Assembly (NCBI RefSeq): GCF_027531545.1
Contig: NZ_JAPZSC010000033.1
Span: 40,577-104,576 of the forward strand
Length of the DNA stretch: 64,000 bases
Reading direction: 5' to 3'
Source: Silanimonas sp.
Lineage (GTDB): Bacteria > Pseudomonadota > Gammaproteobacteria > Xanthomonadales > Xanthomonadaceae
Shown here: piece after piece, positions 52,905 to 62,087 of the stretch
How the letters are laid out: each line of letters starts with the position of its first letter
Numbering within the stretch: position 1 is the stretch's first letter
Notes under the pieces: generated by a model
The model's input: the letters and a program-made list of their open reading frames with translations, nothing else
Database searches by the model: none
Told to the model about the DNA's origin: nothing
Translations under genes and position numbers: made by a program

Positions 52905-53663
52905 ATGCCCCTGCCCTGCCGCCCGTCTCTCTTCCGCGTGCGCCCCACTCTTCTGGCAGCGGCCGTGCTGGCGCTGACCGGCTGCGGCCCGAGCCCGGAA
53001 GAGCAGCGTGCAGCCGCCGAAGCCGCCGCGGCCGCCCGCGAAGCCGCGATGGCCCCGACCCTGCAGGTCTACCGCGACGCCAGGGCCCGTGGCGACGCCC
53101 GCATCGCCGTCGCCAGCGCCGAGGTCATCCTCGCCGACGGCCCCGGCACGGCGGCCGCCACCGAGGTGTCGGAAGGCCTGGACGCCCTGCGCGAGGCGGC
53201 GAAGACGCAGGTGGAAACCGAACGCCTCGAGGCGCTGTGGAGCTACGTATCCACGCCCATCGCAGGGGAGTCGAACCCGCAGAAAGCCGCCTCGATGCGC
53301 AACCGGCGCCCGGAGGCCGACGACCCGGCCAGCTTCGCCGTGGTGCCGACCGTGCAACTGGTGCTGCGCAACGACCCGCGCTGGGGCCAGAGCGTCTACC
53401 TCGTGATCGAAGAGGGCGTGTTCGAATGCGGCCGCCCCTGCGCCTTCAACATCACCCTCGACGAGGCCGCGCCGAAGCGCTTCGCCGGCGAGGCCTCCAG
53501 CACGGGCACCCGGCCGGCCCTGTTCATCAAAGACGATGCCGGCTTCATCCGCGCGCTCGATGCCGCCAGCACCGTGCGCATCGCGCCGGTGGACGGCCGC
53601 GCCGACCCGATCGACTTCGAGGTGGGCGGCTTCGACATCGGCCGCTACCAGGCCGGCGGCTGA
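52905..53663 (+). CDS. Predicted lipoprotein, unknown family
   Basis: This 252-residue protein has a lipoprotein signal RVRPTLLAAAVLALTGC, an alanine-rich helix (EEQRAAAEAAAAAREAA) and a C-terminal domain with LVIEEGVFECGRPCAFNITLDEA, two cysteines probably disulfide-bonded. No function assigned. It ends one base from the convergent methyltransferase gene. Confidence 0.7.
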   Translation: MPLPCRPSLFRVRPTLLAAAVLALTGCGPSPEEQRAAAEAAAAAREAAMAPTLQVYRDARARGDARIAVASAEVILADGPGTAAATEVSEGLDALREAAKTQVETERLEALWSYVSTPIAGESNPQKAASMRNRRPEADDPASFAVVPTVQLVLRNDPRWGQSVYLVIEEGVFECGRPCAFNITLDEAAPKRFAGEASSTGTRPALFIKDDAGFIRALDAASTVRIAPVDGRADPIDFEVGGFDIGRYQAGG

Positions 53664-53664
53664 C

Positions 53665-54480
53665 TCAGGCCGAAGCAGCGCGCTCGAAGCAGAAGCCGCG
53701 GTATTCCTCGAGGTCCAACTCCGGGTGGAAGGGCACGGTGATGCCCTTGCCGGGGTTCCGCAATTCGTCGAGCAGCCGGTAGCCCAGCGCCTCGAGCTCG
53801 GCCACCAGCGCGTCGCGCGACTGCACGCGGTAGGGGCAGAAGGCGGTGCCGATGCTGTTGAGCGTGATGTACGACTGCTTCGGATGGATGGCCGAGGTGT
53901 TCAGCAGGATCCAGCGCGGCCGCGCCCCGGTGCGCGACAGCAGCGCGCCGGGGGATTCCTCGAGGAACTGCACGCTGCCCGACGCGAACAGCAGGTCCGC
54001 CTCGGCGACGTCGGACAGGTCGGCGGTGAATTTCAGGCGAGCTTCGATGCCGCGCTCGGCCGCCACGCGACGCCCCGCCTCGACGACGGCCGGCACGTCG
54101 CCGACGGTCCAGACGAGGTCGTCCGGGTAATCGATCAGCCGCGCGAAGCCGTAGTGCTTGATGCCGGTGTAGCCGCCGAGGTCGAAGACCCGGCGCGCAC
54201 CCGCGCGCACGAGGCGATCGATCCAGAACACCGCCGGATAATCGCGCGGCCGCAGTTCGTCGCCATAGAGCGCGACCGAATCGGCGTTGTCATAGCCCAC
54301 CGGCTTGACCGGAGGCGCGGCCGCGGCGGCCTCGGCGAAGCTCGCATAGCGTCCGAGGAAGAGGTTCTCGTGGCGGTTGCGCGCGAATGCGCGGCGATAC
54401 ACCGCGCGGTTGATCCAGATGAACGGCGGAAGGCGGTCGAGGAGCCGACCGGCCCGTGAAAACCAGCGATGGAGGTACAT
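53665..54480 (-). CDS. Putative methyltransferase, TIGR04325-like
   Basis: This 271-residue protein resembles TIGR04325 putative methyltransferases found in polysaccharide loci: VFDLGGYTGIKHYGF as SAM-binding motif I, YPDDLVWTVGDVPAVVEAG, LLFASGSVQFLEE. No sugar genes are adjacent. It lies downstream of pilU on the same strand. Confidence 0.72.
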   Translation of the reverse strand: MYLHRWFSRAGRLLDRLPPFIWINRAVYRRAFARNRHENLFLGRYASFAEAAAAAPPVKPVGYDNADSVALYGDELRPRDYPAVFWIDRLVRAGARRVFDLGGYTGIKHYGFARLIDYPDDLVWTVGDVPAVVEAGRRVAAERGIEARLKFTADLSDVAEADLLFASGSVQFLEESPGALLSRTGARPRWILLNTSAIHPKQSYITLNSIGTAFCPYRVQSRDALVAELEALGYRLLDELRNPGKGITVPFHPELDLEEYRGFCFERAASA

Positions 54481-54540
54481 GCACGCCCTTGCATCCGGGC
54501 CATCGGGGGGTGGCCCGTTCCCTTGTTGCCGGCGAGGCGC

Positions 54541-55671
54541 TTACTCGACCTTCGAGACTTCCACGCCGTCCAAGCCCGCCGACAGCGAGCGGGCGTCGCC
54601 GCCCTGCGCCAGCTTGATCTTGAGACGCACCTCGTTGGCCGAGTCGGCGTAACGCAGCGCGTCTTCGTAAGTGATCTCACCGGACTGGTAGAGCTCGAAA
54701 AGCGCCTGGTCGAAGGTCTTCATGCCGAGCTGGGTGGACTCCTTCATCACGTCCTTCAGCTTGTGGATCTCGCCGTCGCGGATGTAGTCCTGCACCAGCG
54801 GCGTGCCGAGCAGGATCTCCATCGCGCAACGGCGGCCCTTGCCGTCCGGCGTCGGGATCAGCTGCTGGGCGACGATGCCCTTCAAGTTCAGCGAGAGATC
54901 CATCAGGAGCTGGTTGCGACGCTCCTCCGGGAAGAAGTTGATGATGCGGTCCATCGCCTGGTTCGAGTTGTTCGCGTGCAGCGTGCACAGCACCAGGTGG
55001 CCGGTTTCGGCGAAGGCGATGGCGTGGTCCATGCCCTCGCGGGTACGCACCTCGCCGATCATGATGACGTCGGGGGCCTGGCGCAGGGTGTTCTTCAGCG
55101 CGGCCTCCCAGCTGTCGGTGTCGATGCCGACCTCGCGCTGCGTGACGATGCAGCCCTCGTGCTTGTGCACGAACTCGATCGGGTCCTCGATGGTGATGAT
55201 GTGGCCCGAGGAGTTGATGTTGCGGTAGCCGATCATCGCCGCCAGCGAGGTCGACTTACCGGTACCCGTGGCGCCGACGAAGATGATCAGGCCGCGCTTG
55301 GTCATGGCCAGCGTCTTGATCACCGCCGGCAGGTTGAGCTCGTCGATGGTCGGGATCTTGGTCTCGATGCGGCGCAGCACCATGCCGACCTGGTTTCGCT
55401 GGTAGAAGCACGAGACGCGGAAGCGGCCGACGCCGGCGAGGCCGATGGCGAAGTTGCACTCGTGGGTCTTCTCGAACTCCTCGCGCTGCGAGGGGTTCAT
55501 CACGTTCAGCACGAGGTCGCGGCTCTGCGTGGGCGTGAGCGGCTCCTGCGTGATCGGCACCAGCTTGCCGTGCAGCTTCATGGACGGCGGGACGCCGGCC
55601 GTGATGAACAGGTCGGACGCCTTCTTGTGCGCCATCAGCTTGAGGAACGAAGTGAAATCGATGCTGCTCAT
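54541..55671 (-). CDS. pilU: PilU, type IV pilus retraction ATPase
   Basis: This 376-residue PilT-like ATPase has Walker A GATGTGKSTS, a Walker B region PDVIMIGEVRTREGM and the His box TGHLVLCTLHANN. PilU-type features include the longer C-terminus with LRLKIKLAQGG-like text. It works with PilT in retraction. It follows pilT by 46 bp. Confidence 0.93.
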   Translation of the reverse strand: MSSIDFTSFLKLMAHKKASDLFITAGVPPSMKLHGKLVPITQEPLTPTQSRDLVLNVMNPSQREEFEKTHECNFAIGLAGVGRFRVSCFYQRNQVGMVLRRIETKIPTIDELNLPAVIKTLAMTKRGLIIFVGATGTGKSTSLAAMIGYRNINSSGHIITIEDPIEFVHKHEGCIVTQREVGIDTDSWEAALKNTLRQAPDVIMIGEVRTREGMDHAIAFAETGHLVLCTLHANNSNQAMDRIINFFPEERRNQLLMDLSLNLKGIVAQQLIPTPDGKGRRCAMEILLGTPLVQDYIRDGEIHKLKDVMKESTQLGMKTFDQALFELYQSGEITYEDALRYADSANEVRLKIKLAQGGDARSLSAGLDGVEVSKVE

Positions 55672-55717
55672 TGGGGGCTCCGGCCGGTTCTCATGGGCGC
55701 TCAGTCGACGCGTTCGA

Positions 55718-56755
55718 TCACTCGAAGATGCGCTTGTCCTTGGCGTAGGTGGCGGCCTGGGCACGGGTAATCAGCCCGCGCTTCAGCAAGTCTTGCAGGC
55801 ACTGGTCGAGCGTTTGCATGCCGTACTGCTGGCCGGTCTGGATGGAGCTGTACATCTGGGCGACCTTGTCCTCGCGGATCAGGTTACGGATGGCCGGGAT
55901 GCCCACCATGATCTCGTGCGCCGCCACGCGGCCGCCACCCACTTTCTTCAGCAGCGATTGCGACACCACAGCGCGCAGCGATTCAGAGAGCATCGAGCGC
56001 ACCATCGGCTTCTCGCCAGCGGGGAACACGTCGATGATGCGGTCGATGGTCTTGGCGGCCGAGCTGGTGTGCAGGGTGCCGAACACCAGGTGGCCGGTTT
56101 CGGCGGCGGTGAGCGCCAGGCGGATGGTCTCGAGGTCGCGGAGCTCGCCGACGAGGATGTAGTCGGGGTCTTCGCGGAGCGCCGAGCGCAGGGCCTCGTT
56201 GAAACCGTGGGTGTCGCGGTGGACTTCGCGCTGGTTGACGAGGCACTTCTGCGAGGTGTGCACGAACTCGATCGGGTCCTCGACGGTGAGGATGTGCGCG
56301 TACTCGTTCTTGTTGATGTGGTCGACCATGCCTGCCAGCGTGGTGGACTTGCCCGAGCCGGTCGGGCCGGTGACCAGAATCAAACCCTGCGGCTGGTCGA
56401 TGAGCTCGCGGAAAATGCGCGGCGCATTCAAGTCTTCGAGCGTCAGGATTTCGGAGGGAATCGTACGGAACACCGCACCCGCGCCGCGATTCTGGTTGAA
56501 GGCATTCACGCGGAAGCGCGCGAGGCCGGGGATCTCGAACGAGAAGTCGGTCTCGAGGAACTCTTCGTAATCGCGACGCTGCTTGTCCGACATGATGTCG
56601 TAGATCAGCGCATGCACGGTCTTGTGGTCGAGCGCCGGGATGTTGATGCGGCGGACGTCGCCATCCACGCGGATCATCGGCGGCAGGCCGGCCGAAAGGT
56701 GGAGGTCGGAGGCCTTGTTCTTGACCGAGAAGGCCAACAGTTCCGCGATATCCAT
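55718..56755 (-). CDS. pilT: PilT, type IV pilus retraction motor
   Basis: This 345-residue hexameric ATPase depolymerises pili for twitching motility and DNA uptake. It has Walker A GPTGSGKSTTLAGM, PDYILVGELRDLET, TGHLVFGTLHTSS and the C-terminal AIRNLIRE motif essential for retraction. The start at 56755 is the family's MDIAELLAFSVKNKASDLHLS. Confidence 0.96.
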   Translation of the reverse strand: MDIAELLAFSVKNKASDLHLSAGLPPMIRVDGDVRRINIPALDHKTVHALIYDIMSDKQRRDYEEFLETDFSFEIPGLARFRVNAFNQNRGAGAVFRTIPSEILTLEDLNAPRIFRELIDQPQGLILVTGPTGSGKSTTLAGMVDHINKNEYAHILTVEDPIEFVHTSQKCLVNQREVHRDTHGFNEALRSALREDPDYILVGELRDLETIRLALTAAETGHLVFGTLHTSSAAKTIDRIIDVFPAGEKPMVRSMLSESLRAVVSQSLLKKVGGGRVAAHEIMVGIPAIRNLIREDKVAQMYSSIQTGQQYGMQTLDQCLQDLLKRGLITRAQAATYAKDKRIFE

Positions 56756-56790
56756 TCGTTCACTCCCCAGAGCCGGCCGAAGCCGATTGA

Positions 56791-56831
56791 GTCGCACAGC
56801 CTCGTGCGACGGCATGTTCTCCGGCAGTATA
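56791..56831 (-). promoter_or_regulatory. pilT promoter -10 and leader hairpin
   Basis: On the minus strand TATACT (56831-56826) is a good -10 about 70 nt before pilT. The untranslated leader holds a hairpin with GTCGCAC/GTGCGAC arms and a 6-nt loop (56791-56810). No -35 match was clear. Confidence 0.4.
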
Positions 56832-56841
56832 GCCCCAGCCC

Positions 56842-57519
56842 ATGGACGCTCTGGAAGCCCGCTACCGCCCGCTCGTCGACGCCCTCGCCCACCCCGTGGC
56901 AGGGGCTTCGGCGCGAGTCGTCGCGGTGTCGAAAACCCAGCCTGCCGAGGCGGTCCGCGCCCTCGCCGCGCTCGGCCAGCGGGCCTTTGGCGAGAACTAC
57001 GTGCAGGAGGCGCTGGCCAAGCAGCGCGAGCTCGCCGACCTGGATCTGGAGTGGCACCTGATCGGCCCCCTGCAGAGCAACAAGTGCCGCGAGGCCGCCC
57101 GCCACTTCAACTGGGTGCAGTCGGTGGACCGGGCCAAACTGCTGCCGCTGCTCGACAAGGAGCGCCCGGCCGATCGTGGCCCGCTGAACGTGCTGCTGCA
57201 GGTCAACATCGACGGCGAAGCCAGCAAGTCCGGCTGCGCAGCCGACGAGGTGATGGCCCTGGCCGACGAGGCCGCCGCCCTGCCCCGCCTGGCGCTCCGC
57301 GGCCTCATGGCCATCCCCGAGCCGCACCCGGACGAAGCGCATCGCCGCGCCGCCTTCGCGCGGATGCGGGCGCTGTTCGAACGTGTGCGCGAGCGGCACG
57401 CCAGCGTCGACACCCTCTCGATGGGCATGAGCGACGACTGGCCGCTGGCCGTGGCCGAGGGCGCGACGCTGGTGCGCGTCGGCTCCGCGCTGTTCGGGGC
57501 GCGGCCCGCCAAGGCCTGA
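56842..57519 (+). CDS. yggS: YggS/PLPHP PLP-homeostasis protein
   Basis: This 225-residue fold III PLP protein has PLP lysine K31 in VVAVSKTQPAE, with FGENYVQEAL, WHLIGPLQSNK, SMGMSDDW and a late VRVGSALFG. It keeps free PLP in balance. It is divergent from pilT and upstream of proC, a conserved order. Confidence 0.96.
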   Translation: MDALEARYRPLVDALAHPVAGASARVVAVSKTQPAEAVRALAALGQRAFGENYVQEALAKQRELADLDLEWHLIGPLQSNKCREAARHFNWVQSVDRAKLLPLLDKERPADRGPLNVLLQVNIDGEASKSGCAADEVMALADEAAALPRLALRGLMAIPEPHPDEAHRRAAFARMRALFERVRERHASVDTLSMGMSDDWPLAVAEGATLVRVGSALFGARPAKA

Positions 57520-57586
57520 TCCGGGGTTCCGAACGCTGCGCGGCCCGGCCATGATGCAGGGCTTCCGCCTCCGTACCCGCGAACCC

Positions 57587-58423
57587 ATGAGCGCCACACC
57601 GACCGCCCTTCCTCCCGTCGCCTTCATCGGCGGCGGCAACATGGCCCGCGCCCTGATCGGCGGCATGGTCCGCGGTGGCGCCTCGGCCCAGGACATCCAA
57701 GTCAGCGAGCCCTACGCGCCCAACCGCGAGGGCCTCGCTGCGGAATTCGGCGTGGCCACCACCGAGGACAACGCCGCCGCCGCGTCGAAGGGTGCAGTGT
57801 GGGTGCTGGCGACCAAGCCACAGGTGCTGCGCGGCGTCTGCGAAGCCCTCGCGCCGCTGGCGCAGGCGCAGCGCCCCCTGGTGGTCTCGATCGCGGCAGG
57901 CATCACCAGCGCGCAGCTCGACCGCTGGCTGGGCGGCGGCATCGCCGTGGTGCGCACCATGCCCAACACGCCTGCACTGCTCGGTGCCGGCGTCACCGGG
58001 CTGTATGCGACGGCAGCCACGTCGAATGCCCAGCGCGCCCTGGCCGACCAATTGCTGCGGCCGGCCGGCGAGACCGTGTGGATCGACGACGAAGCGCTGA
58101 TGGATGCCGTCACCGCGGCCTCGGGTAGCGGCCCGGCCTATGTCTTCCTGCTGGCCGAAGCGATGCAGGCGGCTGCGGAAGCCGAGGGGCTGCCGACCGA
58201 TGCCGCGCGCACGCTGGTCGTCGAAACGATCGCCGGCGCGGCGCGGATGCTGAAGGAAAGCGGTGAAACCGCGACGACGCTGCGCCAGCGCGTCACCTCG
58301 CCGAACGGCACCACGCAGGCCGCCCTCGACGCCTTCGCCGCCGGCGGCTTCACGCCCCTGGTCGCCGCGGCCGTTCACGCTGCGCGGAGCCGCGGCGCGG
58401 AACTCTCCGCGGCGAACGACTGA
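57587..58423 (+). CDS. proC: ProC, pyrroline-5-carboxylate reductase
   Basis: This 278-residue enzyme makes proline. VAFIGGGNMARALIGGM is the NADPH loop, VRTMPNTPALLGAGVTGLY and AVTAASGSGPAYVF are typical, and the C-terminal TTLRQRVTSPNGTTQAAL is conserved. ATG 57551 would add 12 residues. Confidence 0.96.
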   Translation: MSATPTALPPVAFIGGGNMARALIGGMVRGGASAQDIQVSEPYAPNREGLAAEFGVATTEDNAAAASKGAVWVLATKPQVLRGVCEALAPLAQAQRPLVVSIAAGITSAQLDRWLGGGIAVVRTMPNTPALLGAGVTGLYATAATSNAQRALADQLLRPAGETVWIDDEALMDAVTAASGSGPAYVFLLAEAMQAAAEAEGLPTDAARTLVVETIAGAARMLKESGETATTLRQRVTSPNGTTQAALDAFAAGGFTPLVAAAVHAARSRGAELSAAND

Positions 58424-58439
58424 TCCGGAGCCTTCCGCC

Positions 58440-58955
58440 ATGCCCGCTTTCCGCCCGACCCTGCCGCTGATCGGCGTCGCGCTCGCCGCCGCGCTCGTTG
58501 CGCCCACGGCCAGCGCCACGCCGCCGTCCGCGCCTCCGCCGAAGCCCTCTCTGACGCTCAGCTCCGGGCTCAACAGCACGCAGTCCGGCGAGTTCACCGT
58601 GCACTACAACGCGATGCCGAGCACCCAGCTCACGCCGGAGATCGCGACGCGCTACGGCATCACGCGTTCCGCCAACCGCGCCCTGCTCAATGTCTCGGTG
58701 ATGAAGGGCCCGCGTGCGGCCACCGCCGTCGCCGTGACGGCGCGCATCGAAGCCACCGCCATCAACAGCGCCGGCCAGCGACAGGCCTTGAACCTGCGCG
58801 AAGTGCGCGACCGTGGTGCGATCTACTACCTCGGCGAAGCCCGCATCGAGGAGCGCGACGACATCGTGTTCGAACTGGTCGTCACGCCGGAGGGCGGCAC
58901 GCCGATCAACGCCCGCTACGCGCAGGCGTTCTGGCCCGCGATTCCGGCGCGCTGA
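58440..58955 (+). CDS. DUF4426 exported protein
   Basis: This 171-residue protein has a signal peptide (about 1-26), a proline-rich linker, then the DUF4426 domain with FTVHYNAMPSTQLTPEIATRYGITRS. It is a conserved neighbour of proC in gammaproteobacteria; the role is unknown. Confidence 0.85.
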   Translation: MPAFRPTLPLIGVALAAALVAPTASATPPSAPPPKPSLTLSSGLNSTQSGEFTVHYNAMPSTQLTPEIATRYGITRSANRALLNVSVMKGPRAATAVAVTARIEATAINSAGQRQALNLREVRDRGAIYYLGEARIEERDDIVFELVVTPEGGTPINARYAQAFWPAIPAR

Positions 58956-58958
58956 CGC

Positions 58959-59642
58959 ATGGCTCTGCTCTTCGTCCGCCACGCCCAGGCCAGCTACGGC
59001 ACCGACGACTACGATCGCCTCTCGCCGCTGGGCTGGACCCAGGCCGGCCACCTCGGCACCTGGCTGGCCGGCGAACCGCACGGCTTCGCGCGCGCGCGCG
59101 TCGGCGCGATGCGCCGGCATCGCGAGACCTTCGAAGCCATCCGCCGCGCCTTCGCCGAGGCCGGGCATCCACTGCCCGAGCCGGAAGAGGATGCCGACCT
59201 CAACGAGTTCGACCATGGCGCGGTGATCCGCGCCTACCTCGTCGAGCGCGCCGATGCCGACATGCGCGCCCGCGCCGGCTCGCATGATCCGACGGTGGTC
59301 GGCCCGATGCTCTACGCCGCGATTCTCGCGTGGGCGAATGACGAGCTGGACGCCGTGCCCGAACGCTGGAGCGTGTTCGGCGAACGCGTGGCGCGCGCCG
59401 GCGCGGCCGCGGTGCAGGCGACGAGCGAGGGCCCCGCCCTCGTGGTCAGCTCCGGTGGCGTCATCGCCCGGCTGGCGCAGCAGGCCCTCGAGGTGCCGGC
59501 CACGCGCGCCGTCGACCTCAACCTCGCGATCCGCAACGCCTCGATCAACGAATTCAGCGCGCGCCACGGCGCGTTGCGCTTCGGCAGCTTCAACACCCTG
59601 CCGCACCTCGCCCACGACCGCCGGCTGTGGACGCATTTCTGA
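58959..59642 (+). CDS. Histidine-phosphatase superfamily protein
   Basis: This 227-residue protein has the N-terminal LLFVRHAQASYG, with nucleophile H8 in RHAQ, but the usual second-histidine motif VVSHG reads VVSSGGVI, so the second catalytic His is replaced by Ser. It lies directly before an acyl-CoA dehydrogenase gene, a common context for this variant branch. Confidence 0.8.
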   Translation: MALLFVRHAQASYGTDDYDRLSPLGWTQAGHLGTWLAGEPHGFARARVGAMRRHRETFEAIRRAFAEAGHPLPEPEEDADLNEFDHGAVIRAYLVERADADMRARAGSHDPTVVGPMLYAAILAWANDELDAVPERWSVFGERVARAGAAAVQATSEGPALVVSSGGVIARLAQQALEVPATRAVDLNLAIRNASINEFSARHGALRFGSFNTLPHLAHDRRLWTHF

Positions 59643-59652
59643 AGGACTGCCG

Positions 59653-60864
59653 ATGAGCCCGCTCTTCCCCTTCTCCGACCGCGCCCGCGAGCTCGACGCG
59701 CGGCTCGCGGCCTTCATGGCCGAACGCGTGCTGCCGGCCGAAGCCGAGGTGCATGCGTGGGCTTCCGACCCCGCCACGCACTGGACGGTGTGCCCGCGCA
59801 TTGAAACGCTGAAGGCCGAAGCGAAGGCTGCCGGGCTGTGGAATCTGTTCCTGCCCGACGCCGCGCACGGCGCCGGCCTTTCGAACCTCGACTACGCGCC
59901 GCTGGCCGAGCGCATGGGCCGCGTGCTGTGGGCCAGCGAGGTCTTCAACTGCAACGCGCCCGACACCGGCAACATGGAGGTGCTCGCGCACTTCGGCACG
60001 CCGGAGCACAAGGCGACGTGGCTGGCGCCGCTGCTCCGAGGCGAGATCCGCTCGGCCTTCGCGATGACCGAGCCCGACGTCGCCTCGTCGGACGCCACCA
60101 ACATCGCCCTGCGCATCCGCCGTGACGGTGACACGTACGTGCTTGATGGCCGCAAGTGGTGGATCACCGGCGCCGGCGACCCGCGCTGCCGGATCCTCAT
60201 GGTGATGGGCGTGACCACGCCGGAGGCCGAGCCGCACGCGCGCCACGCGATGGTGCTGGTGCCGATGGACACGCCCGGCGTTCGAGTCGTTCGCCCGCTC
60301 GAAGCGCTGGGCCACGACGACGCGCCGGGCGGCCACGTCGAACTCGAATTCACCGACGTACGCGTGCCGGTGGCGAACCTGATCGGCGGCGAAGGCCAGG
60401 GCTTCGCCCTGGCGCAGGCGCGCCTCGGGCCCGGCCGCATCCACCACTGCATGCGCACCATCGGCATGGCTCAGCGCGCGCTGGAAATGATGGTGGCCCG
60501 CGCGCAGTCGCGCATCGCCTTCGGCAAACCGCTGGGCGCGCAGGGGATGCTGCAGGAGGCGATCGCGCTCTCGCGCTGCGAGATCGAGCAGGCCCGCCTG
60601 CTGACGCTCGATGCCGCCGCCCAGCTCGACGCCAAGGGCAACAAGGGCGCGAAGGACGCCATCGGCATGATCAAGATCGTCGCGCCGCGCATGGCCTGCG
60701 CGGTGGTCGACCGCGCCATCCAGATCCACGGCGCGGGCGGCCTCGCCGACCCCTTCCTGTCGGCCGCCTACACCGGTGCGCGCTGCCTGCGCCTCGCCGA
60801 CGGCCCGGATGAAGTGCACCTCGCTTCGCTGGCCAAGGGGATGCTGAAGGGCCCGCGCGCATGA
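59653..60864 (+). CDS. Acyl-CoA dehydrogenase (ACAD10/11-like)
   Basis: This 403-residue FAD-dependent acyl-CoA dehydrogenase has FAMTEPDVASSDATN, the FAD-binding KWWITGAGDP, RIAFGKPLGAQGMLQE and QIHGAGGLAD near the C-terminus. With the next gene, a kinase-like phosphotransferase, it mirrors the ACAD10/11 pair that handles 4-hydroxy acids in other organisms; this activity is inferred. ATGA overlap with the next gene. Confidence 0.9.
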   Translation: MSPLFPFSDRARELDARLAAFMAERVLPAEAEVHAWASDPATHWTVCPRIETLKAEAKAAGLWNLFLPDAAHGAGLSNLDYAPLAERMGRVLWASEVFNCNAPDTGNMEVLAHFGTPEHKATWLAPLLRGEIRSAFAMTEPDVASSDATNIALRIRRDGDTYVLDGRKWWITGAGDPRCRILMVMGVTTPEAEPHARHAMVLVPMDTPGVRVVRPLEALGHDDAPGGHVELEFTDVRVPVANLIGGEGQGFALAQARLGPGRIHHCMRTIGMAQRALEMMVARAQSRIAFGKPLGAQGMLQEAIALSRCEIEQARLLTLDAAAQLDAKGNKGAKDAIGMIKIVAPRMACAVVDRAIQIHGAGGLADPFLSAAYTGARCLRLADGPDEVHLASLAKGMLKGPRA

Positions 60865-61892
60865 GCACGCCTTTCGCCCTGGACGAGGCGGCACTCGTTG
60901 AGGCGCTCGAAGCGAACGTGCCCGGCTTCCGCGGCCCGCTGACAGCGACGAAGTTCAAGGGCGGCCAAAGCAACCCGACCTACCGCCTCGACGCGGCGTC
61001 CGGCCCGCTCGTGCTTCGCCGCAAGCCGCCGGGGGCGCTGCTCGCTTCAGCGCACGCCGTCGACCGTGAGTTCCGCGTGCTGCAGGCGCTTCAGGGCCGC
61101 GTGCCCGTGGCCACGCCGCGCTGGCTGTGCAGCGATGACGCGGTGATCGGCTCGATGTTCTACGTGATGGATTTCGTCGATGGCCGCGTCGAGTGGGACC
61201 CGGCGCTGCCGAACCACAAGCCCGAGCAACGCGCGGCGCATTTCGAATCGATCATCGACACGCTCGCCGCCATCCACGGCCTCGACGTGGCGGCCGCGGG
61301 TCTCGCCGATTTCGGCAAATCCGGCAACTACTTCGCCCGCCAGCTCTCGCGCTGGAGCGAGCAGTACGCGCAGAGCCGCACCCGCGAGATCCCGGCGATG
61401 GACGCGCTGATCCATGAACTGCCCAAGCGCTGTCGGGATGTTGATGGGAGCGGCGACGACGGCGTCGTGGCGCTCGTGCACGGCGATTTCCGCATCGACA
61501 ACCTGATGTGGGCGAGGGACGCCCCGCGCGTGCTCGCGGTGATGGACTGGGAACTCGCCACCCTCGGTCACCCGCTGGCCGACCTCGGCTATTTCTGCAT
61601 GGCCTTGCGCCTGCCGCGCAATCCCGCCCTGCCCGGCCTTGCCGGCATGGACCGCGCCGCGCTTGGCATCCCCTCCGAGCGCGAGCTGCTGGCGCGTTAC
61701 GCAGCGACGACCGGTCGCGCGATCCCGGAGGATTGGGGCTTTGTGCTGGCCTTCAGCTTCTTCCGTCTCGCCGCCATCGCGCAGGGCGTCGCGAAGCGCG
61801 CCGAGCAGGGCAACGCCAGCAGCGAGCAGGCGCAGCAGGCCGGACAGATGGTGGAGCTGCTCGCGGCTTCGGGAATGAAGGCGCTGGGCTGA
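60861..61892 (+). CDS. APH-fold phosphotransferase paired with acyl-CoA dehydrogenase
   Basis: This 343-residue aminoglycoside-phosphotransferase-fold protein has KFKGGQSNPTYRL, LVHGDFRIDNLMW (catalytic loop) and MDWELATLGHPLADLGYF (metal loop). In ACAD10/11 proteins the same kinase is fused to the dehydrogenase; here they are separate but overlap by four bases. The IS110 element follows. Confidence 0.88.
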   Translation: MSTPFALDEAALVEALEANVPGFRGPLTATKFKGGQSNPTYRLDAASGPLVLRRKPPGALLASAHAVDREFRVLQALQGRVPVATPRWLCSDDAVIGSMFYVMDFVDGRVEWDPALPNHKPEQRAAHFESIIDTLAAIHGLDVAAAGLADFGKSGNYFARQLSRWSEQYAQSRTREIPAMDALIHELPKRCRDVDGSGDDGVVALVHGDFRIDNLMWARDAPRVLAVMDWELATLGHPLADLGYFCMALRLPRNPALPGLAGMDRAALGIPSERELLARYAATTGRAIPEDWGFVLAFSFFRLAAIAQGVAKRAEQGNASSEQAQQAGQMVELLAASGMKALG

Positions 61893-61981
61893 AACGCCGG
61901 CTGGACGAACTGGCCGGCCGACGATGGCTGGAATGAAGGTCCCGAAGAACAGCGGCGGCGCGTTTCCCTAATGTAGGCACC

Positions 61982-62058
61982 GGGAGTCCGGCGTGCGCGC
62001 CCGATAACGCTTGGGTGCCGCGCCACCGTAGCTCCTGAAGGGACGCACGCCGGCTCCC
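61982..62058 (+). ncRNA. Candidate IS110 bridge RNA stem
   Basis: GGGAG-T-CCGGCGTGCG at 61982-61997 pairs with CGCACGCCGGCTCCC at 62044-62058 (15 bp, one bulged T), enclosing about 46 nt that can form a further GGTG/CACC stem. The stem lies just before the IS110 transposase, where bridge RNAs that guide target choice are encoded. The assignment comes from position and structure only. Confidence 0.4.
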
Positions 62059-62087
62059 ACGGCTTCCCCTTCCCTTGGAGCATCGTG

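Noticed and set aside
61893..61980. N-terminal remainder of the EAL gene left of IS110
   Set aside because: No EAL or GGDEF-like coding was seen on this side, so a simple insertion into that gene is not shown.
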